DNA of 64,000 nucleotides from Phycisphaerae bacterium (GTDB lineage: Bacteria > Planctomycetota > Phycisphaerae > UBA1845 > Fen-1342), in contig JANQFV010000044.1 in the NCBI GenBank assembly GCA_028277645.1, forward strand, positions 1 through 64,000, in the 5' to 3' direction. Of this stretch, positions 21,771 through 31,321 are shown in pieces. Made by a program: the position numbers and the translations under genes. Each line of letters starts with the position of its first letter. Positions within the stretch are counted from its first letter, which is position 1. Under the pieces are notes generated by a model. The model saw nothing but the letters and a program-made list of their open reading frames with translations, was not told where the DNA came from and ran no database searches.

Positions 21771-23729
21771 ATGTCGAAGTCGGCGCGTACCAAGACCGTT
21801 AGTACCAAACTGCCCCCGCCGCTGCTGTTCGAGGTTGCGTGGGAGGTGTGCGCGAAAGTTGGTGGCATCTATACCGTGCTGCGCAGCAAAGCGCCCGTCA
21901 TGGACCGGCGCTGGGGCGAAGCCTATTGCCTGATCGGACCCTACCGGGAAGCCTCCGCGCGCGTAGAGTTGGAGGCGCTCGAGCCGTCCAGCTCGATCAA
22001 GTCCGCCATCAAAGACATCGAGGCGATTGGTATCCGCGCGCATTTCGGGCGCTGGCTGATCACCGGACGGCCGCAAGCGCTGCTGCTCGACCTTGGCTCG
22101 GTCGACGACCGGCTGGCCGATATCAAGTACCGCCTGTGGAAAGACAACGGCGTCGGCTCGCCCGAGAACGATTTCGAGTTTGATGAAACCGCCGGCTTCG
22201 GCTTTGCGGTGACCGAATTCCTGGCAGCGCTCAAAGCGCGTGTCGGCGAGCGCCCCGTTTTGGCGCACTTTCACGAATGGCAGGCCGGGGCAGCGCTGCC
22301 AATGCTGCGCCATCGCGACGTGCCGGTCGCAATGGTGTTCACAACCCACGCGACGCTGGCTGGACGAAACCTCAGTGCCGCGAACGCGGACATTTACGAA
22401 AACCTGCCCCACATCGATGCCGGCACCGTCGCATTCAAACACGGCTTCGGACACCGACACAACCTTGAGGGCGCGGCCGCGGCGGCCGCGGACGTGTTCA
22501 CAACTGTGTCGGGCATCACGGCATATGAGGCCGAACATTTCCTCGGCCGGAAGCCCGACGTCCTTCTGCCGAACGGGTTGAACGTCGAGCGCTTCGCCGC
22601 CCCGCACGAGTTCCAGGTCATTCACCGCACGAACAAGGAGCGCATTCACGAGTTCGTGATGGGGCATTTCTTCCCCAGCTACACGTTCGACCTCGACCGC
22701 ACGCTTTACGTGTTCAGCGCCGGGCGCTACGAGTATCGCAACAAGGGGCTCGATGTGTTTATCGAGTCGCTGTACGAGCTGAACCGGCGTATGAAGGCCG
22801 AGGACTCGCCGACCACCCTGATCGCGTTCATCATCACACGCGCGCCGTACCGCGCGCTCAATGTCGACACGCTCAATCGACAGGCCATGCTCAATGAGTT
22901 GGCCGATACGTGCCACGAAATCAAGGACCAGTTGGGGCGGCGTCTGTTCCACAGCGTCGCAAACGGCCGTCTGCCAACGATGAGCGAGTTGCTGACAGAA
23001 TGGGAAGCGGTGCGGTTGAAACGCATGATGTACGCGCTCCGCTCTGGTCCACCCCCGGCTATCGTCACGCACGACCTGATCGATGACGCGGCCGATCCGG
23101 TGCTGTGCCACCTCCGCCATCGCGGACTGCTCAACATGCGCGATGATCGCGTAAAGGTCGTCTTTCACCCCGAGTTCCTCTCCGGCACGAGCCCGTTGCT
23201 CGCGATGGAATACGACCAATTCCTCCGCGGATGCCATCTCGGTTTCTTCCCGTCGTATTACGAACCCTGGGGCTACACGCCGCTGGAGTGCCTGGTCACC
23301 GGCGTGCCGTCCATCACCAGCGACCTGAGCGGCTTCGGTGACTACGTGATGCAGAACTTCCCGGATCACGACGAGTGCGGCATGTACGTAGCCCGGCGCC
23401 GGCACGTCGACTTCCACACGACCGTCTCGCAATGCGTGAACTGGCTGCACGCGCTGACGCGCATGACACGACGCGAGCGGATTACGCTGCGCAACATGGC
23501 CGAAAGCCGTGCGGAGCACTTCGACTGGAGCAACCTGGGCCGGCACTACGTCGATGCCCACCAGTTGGCGCTCGACCGGCGCTTCGGCTCGCGGGCGCGC
23601 ATCCCCATCGTGCCGGAAAGCGATTCAACGCCGAGTGCCACAAAGGCGCCTGCATCCGATCCCGGCGCCACCGGAGCCAAGCCACGCAAACGCCGCACGC
23701 GGCAAGCCGGCGGCGCGGCCAGCAAATAG
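21771..23729 (+). CDS. Glycogen synthase, eukaryotic/GT3 type
   Basis: A 652-residue glycosyltransferase. The N-terminal signature FEVAWEVCAKVGGIYTVLRSK is that of fungal/animal glycogen synthase (family GT3) rather than bacterial GlgA (GT5). The catalytic C-terminal motif YEPWGYTPLECLVTGVPS, with its two glutamates at about residues 498 and 506, is followed by SDLSGFGDYV. GT3 enzymes add glucose, usually from UDP-glucose, to the non-reducing end of glycogen. GT3 glycogen synthases occur in Planctomycetota and Bacteroidota. The last 50 residues are a basic, low-complexity tail rich in Ala/Lys/Arg not expected in the fold. The arginine cluster that binds glucose-6-phosphate in eukaryotes was not confirmed. 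Divergent from the membrane-protein pair. Confidence 0.93.
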   Translation: MSKSARTKTVSTKLPPPLLFEVAWEVCAKVGGIYTVLRSKAPVMDRRWGEAYCLIGPYREASARVELEALEPSSSIKSAIKDIEAIGIRAHFGRWLITGRPQALLLDLGSVDDRLADIKYRLWKDNGVGSPENDFEFDETAGFGFAVTEFLAALKARVGERPVLAHFHEWQAGAALPMLRHRDVPVAMVFTTHATLAGRNLSAANADIYENLPHIDAGTVAFKHGFGHRHNLEGAAAAAADVFTTVSGITAYEAEHFLGRKPDVLLPNGLNVERFAAPHEFQVIHRTNKERIHEFVMGHFFPSYTFDLDRTLYVFSAGRYEYRNKGLDVFIESLYELNRRMKAEDSPTTLIAFIITRAPYRALNVDTLNRQAMLNELADTCHEIKDQLGRRLFHSVANGRLPTMSELLTEWEAVRLKRMMYALRSGPPPAIVTHDLIDDAADPVLCHLRHRGLLNMRDDRVKVVFHPEFLSGTSPLLAMEYDQFLRGCHLGFFPSYYEPWGYTPLECLVTGVPSITSDLSGFGDYVMQNFPDHDECGMYVARRRHVDFHTTVSQCVNWLHALTRMTRRERITLRNMAESRAEHFDWSNLGRHYVDAHQLALDRRFGSRARIPIVPESDSTPSATKAPASDPGATGAKPRKRRTRQAGGAASK

Positions 23730-23807
23730 CGCTTCGGACATCGATCCCGTAAACCACCGCGCAGCCGCTATGATCTCCGCACGGCCGATCACCGCCACTG
23801 GAGTGTG

Positions 23808-24761
23808 ATGGAACCACAGAATCACGTGCTGGGACAAACGTTCGCGCTGTTGGCCGCACTTACCTGGGCCACGGCCCTAGTGCTGTTCAAGCGCAGCGGC
23901 GAACGCGTTCCGCCTATCGCGTTGAATCTGTTCAAGAACTCCGTCGGCCTCGTGCTGCTGCTCGCGACGATGGGCGTATGGGCCGCACTGGGGCGAGACG
24001 GCATTGCCGACCTGCTACACCAACATCCTGGCGACCTGTGCCTGCTGCTGCTGTCGGGCGTGATTGGCATAGCGCTGGCCGACACCGTCTTCTTCTTTGC
24101 GCTCAATCTCATCGGCGTGGGGCTGATCTCGGTCGTCGACTGTGCGTACAGCCCGTTCGCGATCCTGTTCGCGTACTTACTGCTCGCCGAGAAGCTTACC
24201 GTCTTTCACTACATTGGTGCCGCGTTGATCGTGGCCGGCGTGTTCACCACCTCGCGCCACACCGTGCCCGTAAACCGCACGCGCGGTCAGATCGCCCTTG
24301 GCATGCTGCTGGGCGCCTTCGCGGTGGCGATGATGGCGTTCGGCATCGTGATGGTGAAGCCGATCCTCGAAGGCATCGACGTTATCCCCGCCACCGCTGT
24401 CCGCATGTTCGCCGGCTTCGTCCTGCTCAGCTTGTTCGCCTTGGTTGGGCCGAAGTGGAAACAGAATTGGACCGTGTTCCGGCCGGCGCCGGTGTGGAAG
24501 TATGCAGTGCCGGCATCCGTACTGGGAACGTACCTGGCAATGATCTTCTGGGTAGCGGGCTTCAAGTACACCTACGCCGCCGTTTCTGCTGTGCTGAACC
24601 AGACCTCCGTCGTGTTCGCCTGCATCCTGGCGGCCTTGTTCCTTAAGGAACGCTTCGGTGGCCGACAGATCACGGCGCTGACGCTGGCGCTGATCGGCGT
24701 CCTGATCGTCACCATCGGTGAACAGATCTTTCAGATCCTCAGCGCGCGCGGCGACGTGTGA
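23808..24761 (+). CDS. EamA/DMT-family transporter
   Basis: A 317-residue inner-membrane protein with ten predicted helices arranged as two EamA repeats: the first opens with TFALLAALTWATALVLFKRSG, the second with GMLLGAFAVAMMAFGIVMVKP. Drug/metabolite superfamily members export or exchange small metabolites; substrate cannot be inferred. The ATG at 23808 is preferred over the GTG one codon upstream, with GGAG just before it. It has no clear functional tie to the upstream glycogen synthase (78 bp away). A second, distinct EamA protein lies at 37705-38577. Confidence 0.88.
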   Translation: MEPQNHVLGQTFALLAALTWATALVLFKRSGERVPPIALNLFKNSVGLVLLLATMGVWAALGRDGIADLLHQHPGDLCLLLLSGVIGIALADTVFFFALNLIGVGLISVVDCAYSPFAILFAYLLLAEKLTVFHYIGAALIVAGVFTTSRHTVPVNRTRGQIALGMLLGAFAVAMMAFGIVMVKPILEGIDVIPATAVRMFAGFVLLSLFALVGPKWKQNWTVFRPAPVWKYAVPASVLGTYLAMIFWVAGFKYTYAAVSAVLNQTSVVFACILAALFLKERFGGRQITALTLALIGVLIVTIGEQIFQILSARGDV

Positions 24762-24791
24762 CGACCAATCGCGCTCCGCTAAGATCCACGC

Positions 24792-25280
24792 GTGTCACCG
24801 GAAAACACATCCGAGAATCCGGTCGTCGCGTGTGACGCCATGTGTGGCGGCCTGGTGCGTTGGCTGCGCGTGCTCGGCGTGGACGCGACGTTTACGCCGG
24901 GGATCGACGACGGCGACCTGGTCGCGCACGCCCTGGCCGAGCGGCGCGTAGTGATATCGTCGGATGGCCCGCTGTTCGACCGCCGGGTATTCACGACGGG
25001 CGAGCTCCGGGGCCTGCGGCTACCCGTGGGGCTCAAACGGCTGGAGCAGGTTCGGCACACGGTTCGCGCGCTGCGGATTCGAGCCGTGTTCCCGCGCTGC
25101 ACCGCCTGCAACGGCGAATTGCGGGGGGGCTCGCGAGCCGAGATCGCGGACGAGGTCCCGGCCCGCAGCCTGATCTGGCAGCGCGATTTCTACCGCTGCC
25201 GATCGTGCCGCCACGTCTTCTGGGAGGGCACGCACTGGACGCGAATCCATGCCGTCCTGCACCGCCTCGACGCGAAATGA
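24792..25280 (+). CDS. Mut7-C RNase-like (DUF82) protein
   Basis: A 162-residue cytosolic protein starting at GTG. The N-terminal half is a PIN-like fold with the Mut7-C pattern: CDAMCGGLVRWLRVLGVD, GIDDGDLVAHAL and VVISSDGPLFDRR, supplying the acidic residues of the presumed nuclease site. The C-terminal third has a zinc ribbon (CTACN and CRSC followed by HVFWEGTHW). The family is named after the C-terminal domain of the Mut7 exonuclease and is predicted to act on RNA; bacterial members are uncharacterised. It follows the EamA gene by 30 bp and may be co-transcribed. Confidence 0.88.
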   Translation: MSPENTSENPVVACDAMCGGLVRWLRVLGVDATFTPGIDDGDLVAHALAERRVVISSDGPLFDRRVFTTGELRGLRLPVGLKRLEQVRHTVRALRIRAVFPRCTACNGELRGGSRAEIADEVPARSLIWQRDFYRCRSCRHVFWEGTHWTRIHAVLHRLDAK

Positions 25281-25424
25281 CGACGTGCCAGCACGTGCTC
25301 GGCACGCCTAGCGCGGACACGAATACTCCGTCAAGAAGATTCGTCAGCGCTTCGCCAGGCCCGCCAACTTGTCGGAAGCTCCGCGTGCGGGAATAATTGC
25401 GCACGAAACCGGAGGAAGCCCCCC

Positions 25425-26561
25425 ATGGCAGGTTCGCCGATCAATGACGTGCCCGAGAAGCTCAACCGAAGCCGGCTGGCCGCCGCGATGATGGCCGTCG
25501 GTGCCGGCCTCTTGTTCCTGATCGCCACGGTCTGGGCGCTGGTCCGCTTTTGGGAAATCAGCCGCGCCGACCAACCAACCGTCGGCGAGTTTGTACTGGC
25601 TTCGGCCACCATGCTGGCGGCGTGGAGCTTGTCACTGTTGCTGTGGGGGGCGGCTGAGATCCTGCGCAAGCTGGACGACCTGATCGAGTTGTGGCAGGAC
25701 ACCTCCGCCGCCACGCGCGGTGTTACCGCGGAAGCGGTGGCAGTCCACCCCGGAGACGATCAGGCAGCGGAGAATCAGGCCCGCCTGCTCCAGCAGCTCG
25801 TGCAACTGACGCGCGAAGTGCGCGACATCGAGATGCTCAGCGCCGAAGAGCGCGCCGACCGCCTGCGCGCCGAGGGCGAACAGCTCGCGCGGCAACTCGA
25901 GGCCGAGGTGCCGACGCTGCTCCGCGAGCACAGTTGGCTCGAAGCTCGGCGGCGCGTCCAGGAAGCTCGTCTGCGATTCCCGTCTCTGCCAAACTGGAAC
26001 GCGCTCGAGGATCAAATCGACCAGGCGCGCGAAGGCGTCGAGGCGCAGGACTTTGACGCCGCCACGCGTGAAGTTGATGACCTGATCTCGCTCGGCGCGT
26101 GGGAGCGGGCGACCGAAGCCGTGCGCGATTTGCAGCAGCGCCATCCGGATTCGCCGCGTGTCGGCCAACTGGCCCACCGGGTTCAGCTCGGACGCGAGAA
26201 GGCCGCTGCCGAAGAGCGGGCGCGGCTGATGGCGATGGCACAGGAGGCCACCGACCGGCGCGACTGGACCGTGGCACTACGCCGTGTCGAGGAGGTGCTG
26301 GCGCGCTATCCCAACTCGCTTGAGGCCAAAGACCTGCGCGAGCAATTGCCCACACTGCGCTCCAACGCCGAAATCCAGGCCCGGCAGCAGATGGAAATGG
26401 AAATCCGCGACCTGATCAAGGACAAACGCTTCGCGGATGCCCTGCAAGTCGCGCGGGCCCTGATTGCGCAGTATCCGGATTCGCCGCAGGCCGCAGTTCT
26501 GCGCGATCAGCTCCCGCGCCTGGAAGAGAAAGCCGGCCAGCCCGGCGGCGCGCCCGAGTAG
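25425..26561 (+). CDS. Membrane-anchored TPR-like protein
   Basis: A 378-residue protein with two N-terminal transmembrane helices (about 19-40 and 55-78). A long helical cytosolic region follows, containing several helix-turn-helix pairs of TPR-like spacing with a recurring sequence idea (ARRRVQEARLRFPSLP, ATEAVRDLQQRHPDSP, ALRRVEEVLARYPNS, ALQVARALIAQYPDSP). These suggest a scaffold for protein-protein contact at the membrane. A strong GGAGGA precedes the ATG. It converges with rny, whose 3' end is 75 bp away. No enzyme motif is visible. Confidence 0.75.
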   Translation: MAGSPINDVPEKLNRSRLAAAMMAVGAGLLFLIATVWALVRFWEISRADQPTVGEFVLASATMLAAWSLSLLLWGAAEILRKLDDLIELWQDTSAATRGVTAEAVAVHPGDDQAAENQARLLQQLVQLTREVRDIEMLSAEERADRLRAEGEQLARQLEAEVPTLLREHSWLEARRRVQEARLRFPSLPNWNALEDQIDQAREGVEAQDFDAATREVDDLISLGAWERATEAVRDLQQRHPDSPRVGQLAHRVQLGREKAAAEERARLMAMAQEATDRRDWTVALRRVEEVLARYPNSLEAKDLREQLPTLRSNAEIQARQQMEMEIRDLIKDKRFADALQVARALIAQYPDSPQAAVLRDQLPRLEEKAGQPGGAPE

Positions 26562-26636
26562 CGCCGGTCGCTGCGCGTAGACCCGTCTCATCGCCGAACT
26601 GGCCCTCGTTGATCTCATCTGCCCCCCTAGCACCGC

Positions 26637-28325
26637 TTATGCGCTATCGGTGTTCTCGACGGGCTCGTCGACCGGCGCGTCTTCCGATCTCTCCTCCCCA
26701 TACTCCGCGCGATCGCCATTGCTGCGATGGCGGCCGGAGATCGCGTACTCGGTCGCCCGCACTTCGCGCAGCACGGTGACCTTGATCTCGCCGGGGAAGC
26801 GCTCGACCTCGTCCTCGATTTTCAATGCGATGTCGCGGGCGAGCTTGAGCGACGAGCGATCATCGACGCGGATCGCATCCACGATGACGCGCACTTCACG
26901 GCCAGCCTCGATCGCGTAGGCCTGTTGCACGCCGCGGAATGAAGTCGCGATCTCTTCGAGCTTCTCGAGCCGCTTCATGTACAGCTCGATCGACTCGCGC
27001 CGACTACCGGGTCGAGCGGCGCTGATCGCGTCGGCCGCGGTTACCAGCGGCGTGTACGGATGTGTTGCGGCAACATCGCCGTGGTGGCCCTGAATCGCGT
27101 TCAGGACGGCTGGCGGCTCATTGAAACGACGCGCCAAGTCGTAGCCGACCTTGGTGTGGCTGCCCTCGCCCTCGTGGTCGATGGCCTTGCCGATGTCGTG
27201 CAGCAGACCGCAGCGCCTGGCGAGCGGGCCGTCGAGACCCAGTTCTTCGGCCATCAGGCCGCATAGATAAGCAACCTCGATGCTGTGCTTGAGCACGTTT
27301 TGCCCATAGCTGGTGCGGTACGCCAGGCGGCCAAGAATCTCCAGCACCTTCTTATGGACGCCGTCAACGTTGGCCTCCGCCGCGGCTTCTTTGCCCGCTT
27401 CGATAACGCGCTTCTCGACTTCCTTGGTTACCTGCGCAACGACCTCTTCAATGCGGGTAGGGTGGATGCGACCATCACGAATCAAGCGCTCGAGCGCCTG
27501 ACGGGCGATCTCGCGCCGCACAGGATCGAAGATCGACACCTGAATGATGCCCGGCGTGTCATCGACGATCACGGTGACGCCGGTGGCCTTCTCGAACGCG
27601 CGGATATTCCGCCCTTCGCGTCCGATCACGCGGCCCTTCATCTCGTCTGACGGAACCTCAACGGTCGCGACGACAGCTTCACACGTATGCTCAGCGGCGT
27701 AGCGCTGAATCGCGGAGAGAATAATGTACCGAGCACGCTCCTGGGCGTTCTCCTCGGCGTGCGTGATAATGCGCTCGACGAGTTGCCCAGCCTCCTTTTC
27801 GACCTCGGTCTCGATCTTCTGCAGGCATAGGTCGCGGGCTTGATCCGGCCCCAGCCGCGAGATGCGCATCAACTCGGCGCGCTGCTGCTCGAGCAGCTCC
27901 TCGACTTCGTGCTGTTTCTTGTCAACTACCTCCTGGCGCCGCGTGAGCTCCTGCTCGGCGGAATCGATCTTGCGCTCCTTGGTGCCGAGCACGTCCAGCT
28001 TCTTTTCGAGCTGGTCGTCACGTTTGTCCAGCCGACGCTCGAAGGCCTTCAACTCATTGCGGGTCTCGGCCGTCTCTTTCTCGAACCGGGCCATGGCTTC
28101 AAGGTAGCGCTTCTCCGCCTCGACATCCGCGGCCTTGAGCCGCTCGGCAGCGCGATCCTGCGCGTCGGACATGATCCGCGCAATCTCAGCTTGGCGCGCG
28201 GCGGCCTCGCGTTTTTGCCGAAGCTGCTGGAGGTACCAGGCGACGGCACCGCCGGCAATCGTGCAAATCAACCCAATGAGGATTTGGTTACTAGATAACG
28301 CGAGCAGATTCAATTGCGCCAGCAT
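26637..28325 (-). CDS. rny: Ribonuclease Y
   Basis: A 562-residue endoribonuclease (B. subtilis RNase Y is about 520). An N-terminal membrane anchor ([19 protein letters not shown]) is followed by a long charged coiled coil (about 35-190), a KH RNA-binding domain ([19 protein letters not shown]) and an HD domain with its metal-binding HD in [17 protein letters not shown]. RNase Y starts mRNA decay at the inner membrane in many bacteria lacking RNase E. The C-terminal tail is acidic and extended by roughly 20 residues. The gene appears monocistronic, with a 544-bp non-coding region upstream. Confidence 0.95.
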   Translation of the reverse strand: MLAQLNLLALSSNQILIGLICTIAGGAVAWYLQQLRQKREAAARQAEIARIMSDAQDRAAERLKAADVEAEKRYLEAMARFEKETAETRNELKAFERRLDKRDDQLEKKLDVLGTKERKIDSAEQELTRRQEVVDKKQHEVEELLEQQRAELMRISRLGPDQARDLCLQKIETEVEKEAGQLVERIITHAEENAQERARYIILSAIQRYAAEHTCEAVVATVEVPSDEMKGRVIGREGRNIRAFEKATGVTVIVDDTPGIIQVSIFDPVRREIARQALERLIRDGRIHPTRIEEVVAQVTKEVEKRVIEAGKEAAAEANVDGVHKKVLEILGRLAYRTSYGQNVLKHSIEVAYLCGLMAEELGLDGPLARRCGLLHDIGKAIDHEGEGSHTKVGYDLARRFNEPPAVLNAIQGHHGDVAATHPYTPLVTAADAISAARPGSRRESIELYMKRLEKLEEIATSFRGVQQAYAIEAGREVRVIVDAIRVDDRSSLKLARDIALKIEDEVERFPGEIKVTVLREVRATEYAISGRHRSNGDRAEYGEERSEDAPVDEPVENTDSA

Positions 28326-28869
28326 GTTTCACATCCGACGGATGACTCTTTTGTCTCAAATGGGGCGGCGCAAGCGCACCCGCGTCGCGCGGGGGCGGTG
28401 GGAGGCATGCAATGGCCAGGTAGCGCGCGGGAGCGAGCCGACTCGCTCAACAATGCGCGTCAGAACAGCGCGAGATCCGACGACTCAGGCAGTGGCACGT
28501 CGACCGAGAAGATCGTGGGATTAACGCTATGAGAACACGGTCCAAACGCTATCTCTGCCTGTGGGCTCGAGTCGGTGCGAACGCTACTCGCCGCTACCGC
28601 TCGCAGTGTGCTCCGGTCATGCACACGCCTTCCGTCCCAGCCGATGAAAGCCCCGCGGCTGAAACCGGCGCGCAACCATCGTCACCCCATACACCTACAA
28701 CTGCGGAAGATTATAGTACCAGCCGCAGAACTCCGCTAGTGCGACAAGCAGGGTCTTTTACGGGTCCTATATTCAATCCACCTTGAGTTCCGGCGGGTTG
28801 AATAGCCTCCTGGGCGTGCTTAGCATGACCTTGGCCCCCGCCGTGCGACGCGCGGGACCTGGAGTAGCA
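28326..28869. other. Divergent intergenic region upstream of rny and the envelope trio
   Basis: About 540 bp with no supported gene. It should contain the rny promoter (leftward) and that of the rightward trio. TATATT at 28768-28773 is a possible -10 without a good -35. CTGCGG and CCGCAG around 28712-28735 form a 6-bp inverted repeat with a 16-bp spacer. Short open frames here have no coding character. Confidence 0.4.
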
Positions 28870-29346
28870 ATGTCCGCCGAATCTTATCCAACACCTATCC
28901 AGCGTGCGTCCGGCAACCTGGCGCAGTGGCTCATCGTGGCTCTGCTGGCGGCGATCGCCGGTGGGCTGTGGCTGCGCGGCGAACAGTCCGGGCTGCCAGC
29001 CGCCGTCGCGCAGAACGCAGGCCTAGCCGGGGCCCGCGGCGTGTACGCGTTTACGGGGCCGATCGACCGTGATCAATACGGGCTGTTCATGCTGGACGTC
29101 GACGAGGGCACCGTCTGGTGCTATGCCTTCGACAACGTCGACGGCACGCGCAAGCTGCGGCTGGTCGCCGCGCGCACGTGGGTGTATGATCGCTATCTTA
29201 AGGACTTCAACTGCGCGGCGCCGGACTTCCGCACCGTACAGCAGTTAGTGAGCGAGCAACGATCCCGGCCGACCTCCGAGAGCGTGCCGCGCCCGTCGCG
29301 GGACGGTGCGGGATCTCCGCCCGGCCGCGAAGCGCCGGGGCCTTGA
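28870..29346 (+). CDS. Single-pass envelope protein of unknown function
   Basis: A 158-residue protein. The ATG at 28870 has GGAG at five-base spacing; an upstream in-frame ATG (28783) would add 29 residues with no family feature. One hydrophobic helix lies at about residues 18-36 (AQWLIVALLAAIAGGLWL). The rest (YAFTGPIDRDQYGLFMLDVDEGTVWCYAF, RKLRLVAARTWVYDRYLKDFNC) is a compact beta-rich domain likely outside the cytoplasm, with a Pro/Ser/Arg-rich tail. Small proteins of this kind with the GxYxFxGxxxxxxYGLFMxD pattern recur in planctomycetes. It precedes two genes that also look envelope-linked by 30 bp. Confidence 0.7.
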   Translation: MSAESYPTPIQRASGNLAQWLIVALLAAIAGGLWLRGEQSGLPAAVAQNAGLAGARGVYAFTGPIDRDQYGLFMLDVDEGTVWCYAFDNVDGTRKLRLVAARTWVYDRYLKDFNCAAPDFRTVQQLVSEQRSRPTSESVPRPSRDGAGSPPGREAPGP

Positions 29347-29376
29347 TCTGTTGTCTGCGAAGCAGGAGAGCAGTTA

Positions 29377-30339
29377 ATGGCCAGCAAGCCGTTTTATTCC
29401 CTGGAAGAAGTGTCGCAGAAGCTCGGCAAAACGCCGGACGAGATCAAAGACCTGGTGCGTGACGGTGCGCTGCGCGAGTTTCGCGATGCGGGCAAGATCT
29501 TCTTCAAAGCCGAAGACATCGATAAGCTGGGCGGCGGCGCTGAACCCGCCGCGCCGAGCGGCGAGGTCGAGCTCGAAGCGGTTAGTGAACCCGAGCCGCC
29601 CGCGGACTCCACCGAAGATCTCACAACACTTTCTGATACCGCCGGCGGCACGAGCATCATCGGACTCGAACCACTCGAAGACGAACAGGCGCCGCCGGAA
29701 GAAAAGCAGGAAGACACGGTGATCACGGCCAGCGGCATCGGCGTCTTCGATGACGACGAGCTCGAAATCGACGCCGACCCGATGGCTAAGACGCAGATCA
29801 CCGACGCCGCCGGCGACGATCAGGTGCAGCTCGAGAGCGGCGGAAGCGGCTCGGGACTACTCGACCTGGCGCGTGAAGCCGACGACACCGCCCTGGGCGC
29901 AGACCTGCTCGACGAAATCTACCCCGGCGAAAGCGAAGGCGAGGCCGCCCCGGCCGAGCCCGCGGCGCCTGAACCCGCCGAGGCCGAGCCGGTCGCCGAG
30001 GCCGAGCCGGAAGCGGAAGCAGAACCTGAAACCGAAGCCGAGGAAGCACTCGAGAGCGCTGCGGAAGCACCCGCACAGGTGCTGGTCCCCGTGGTCGCCG
30101 CCACGACCGATCCGCTCGAGGGATTGCTGTCCGGGCTACTGACCGGCGGACTGATCGTCATGGCCCTCGCCTGTTCCGTGGTGGCCGGCGTGCTACAGGG
30201 ATACCTGCCCGATTATGGCGCGATGCTCGCCGATGGCAGCATGTTCTACTTCTTCCTCGGCGGCGCCGTCCTGCTGGCGATCATCACGCTGTTGGTCGGC
30301 TGGTTCCTCGGGCGCGCGTTCGCACCGCGTCGGCGTTAG
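29377..30339 (+). CDS. HTH-domain protein with acidic linker and C-terminal TM pair
   Basis: A 320-residue protein. Residues 5-50 (YSLEEVSQKLGKTPDEIKDL, then VRDGALREFRD, FFKAEDIDKL) match the winged-helix excisionase/MerR-like HTH that normally reads DNA in small regulators. The HTH is followed by about 200 residues of highly acidic, Ala/Pro/Glu-rich, probably disordered chain, and then two transmembrane helices (about 252-275 and 290-312) with an RRR end. A DNA- or protein-binding HTH tethered to the membrane by an acidic tether is the visible architecture. Middle-position gene between a single-pass protein and an OmpA-like lipoprotein. Confidence 0.8.
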   Translation: MASKPFYSLEEVSQKLGKTPDEIKDLVRDGALREFRDAGKIFFKAEDIDKLGGGAEPAAPSGEVELEAVSEPEPPADSTEDLTTLSDTAGGTSIIGLEPLEDEQAPPEEKQEDTVITASGIGVFDDDELEIDADPMAKTQITDAAGDDQVQLESGGSGSGLLDLAREADDTALGADLLDEIYPGESEGEAAPAEPAAPEPAEAEPVAEAEPEAEAEPETEAEEALESAAEAPAQVLVPVVAATTDPLEGLLSGLLTGGLIVMALACSVVAGVLQGYLPDYGAMLADGSMFYFFLGGAVLLAIITLLVGWFLGRAFAPRRR

Positions 30340-30384
30340 GCGCGGAGATCAGGCAATTGGCGGGGGCCAGCGCGGGAGAAAACC

Positions 30385-31191
30385 ATGCGTCGGGTGGCGT
30401 GTGTAATTTCACTACTAGCAGCAACGTTTCTCATCGGCTGCGCGGCAACGCTGCGCGAACAGGAACTGGAGGTAGAGCTCCGCCAGGCTCAGGCGGAGCG
30501 GGAAGAAATGCAGACGCGCTTCGAGCGCGAACAAGCCCGACTGGCATCACTCGAAAGCCAGGCGCAGCAGTTTCGCGAGGGCCGTGACGCCGAACGAGCG
30601 CGGGCGACGGCCTTATCGGCCGAACTAAACAAGGCACACGAGCGCTACGACGAATTGGTTGAGGTGTTTGAACGCTTCAAGAATCGCCGGCTGGAACGAC
30701 CGGTTGTGCGCGTGTCGCCGCTGACGCCAGCGATCGACACAGCGCTGGCTGCCTACGCCGAGCAGCTCCAGGGGCGCGTCTGGTACGATCGACCGCGGGG
30801 CGCGATCAGCTACGCGGCGGATCGGCTGTTCGCGTCAGGAAGTGCCGAGGTGCGCAGCGACGCGTATGCCTCCCTCCAGGAACTAGCTGCCATCCTGTCC
30901 GAAGCCCCCGAAGACCACGAATTTATCGTCGTCGGCCACACGGACGACGCCCCAATCACCAAGCCCGAGACGGTCGCGCAGCACCCGACGAACTGGCACC
31001 TGTCCGTGCACCGCGCCATCGCCGTTCGCGAAGCCCTTACGTCCGCAGGCGTCCCCGCTGAGCGGTTCGCCGTCATGGGCTACGGCTCGTACCGCCCGCT
31101 GGGCGAAGAACGGGCGCGCAATCGGCGCGTGGAAGTGTTCATCGTGCCCAAAGGCGCGGCACGCGCGCTGGCACCGGTTCGCCCGCAGTAG
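30385..31191 (+). CDS. OmpA-like peptidoglycan-binding lipoprotein
   Basis: A 268-residue protein. The N-terminus is a lipoprotein signal with a good lipobox (LIGC, modified C19). A coiled-coil region follows (about 24-110, LREQELEVELRQAQAEREEM), then an OmpA/MotB-type domain (about 130-265): SYAADRLFASGSAEVRSDAY, FIVVGHTDDAPI, LSVHRAIAVREAL, RFAVMGYGSYRPL and NRRVEVFIVP. Such domains bind the diaminopimelate peptide of peptidoglycan, so the protein should tie a membrane to the cell wall. This is consistent with planctomycetes having peptidoglycan. The coiled coil resembles that of TolB/Pal-associated or MotB-like proteins. Third gene of an envelope trio. Confidence 0.92.
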   Translation: MRRVACVISLLAATFLIGCAATLREQELEVELRQAQAEREEMQTRFEREQARLASLESQAQQFREGRDAERARATALSAELNKAHERYDELVEVFERFKNRRLERPVVRVSPLTPAIDTALAAYAEQLQGRVWYDRPRGAISYAADRLFASGSAEVRSDAYASLQELAAILSEAPEDHEFIVVGHTDDAPITKPETVAQHPTNWHLSVHRAIAVREALTSAGVPAERFAVMGYGSYRPLGEERARNRRVEVFIVPKGAARALAPVRPQ

Positions 31192-31234
31192 TCCTGCCGA
31201 TATCACACTCGGGGGACCATTATGCGCCAATATT

Positions 31235-31260
31235 TCTGTTGTGATTGAAAATCCAACAGA
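31235..31260. promoter_or_regulatory. Inverted repeat, possible operator upstream of the NAD(P)-binding gene
   Basis: TCTGTTG (31235-31241) and CAACAGA (31254-31260) form a perfect 7-bp inverted repeat with a 12-bp AT-rich spacer. Nested with it, GATTGAAAA and GATTCAAAA occur 16 bp apart. It lies about 60 bp before the ATG at 31322 in an otherwise AT-rich stretch. It has no T tract, so a regulator site fits better than a terminator. Prediction only. Confidence 0.4.
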
Positions 31261-31321
31261 TTCAAAACTCCCCAATAAGGGGTCTGTTATGCTTTAGGCA
31301 GACACCACCCAAGGGCCTGAC

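Noticed and set aside
28460-28786. Short open frames in the rny upstream region
   Set aside because: No SD, no hydrophobic or domain pattern, and overlapping frames on both strands.
31266-31290. CCCC-AATAA-GGGG hairpin as terminator of the OmpA-like gene
   Set aside because: The stem is only four pairs and no T tract follows.
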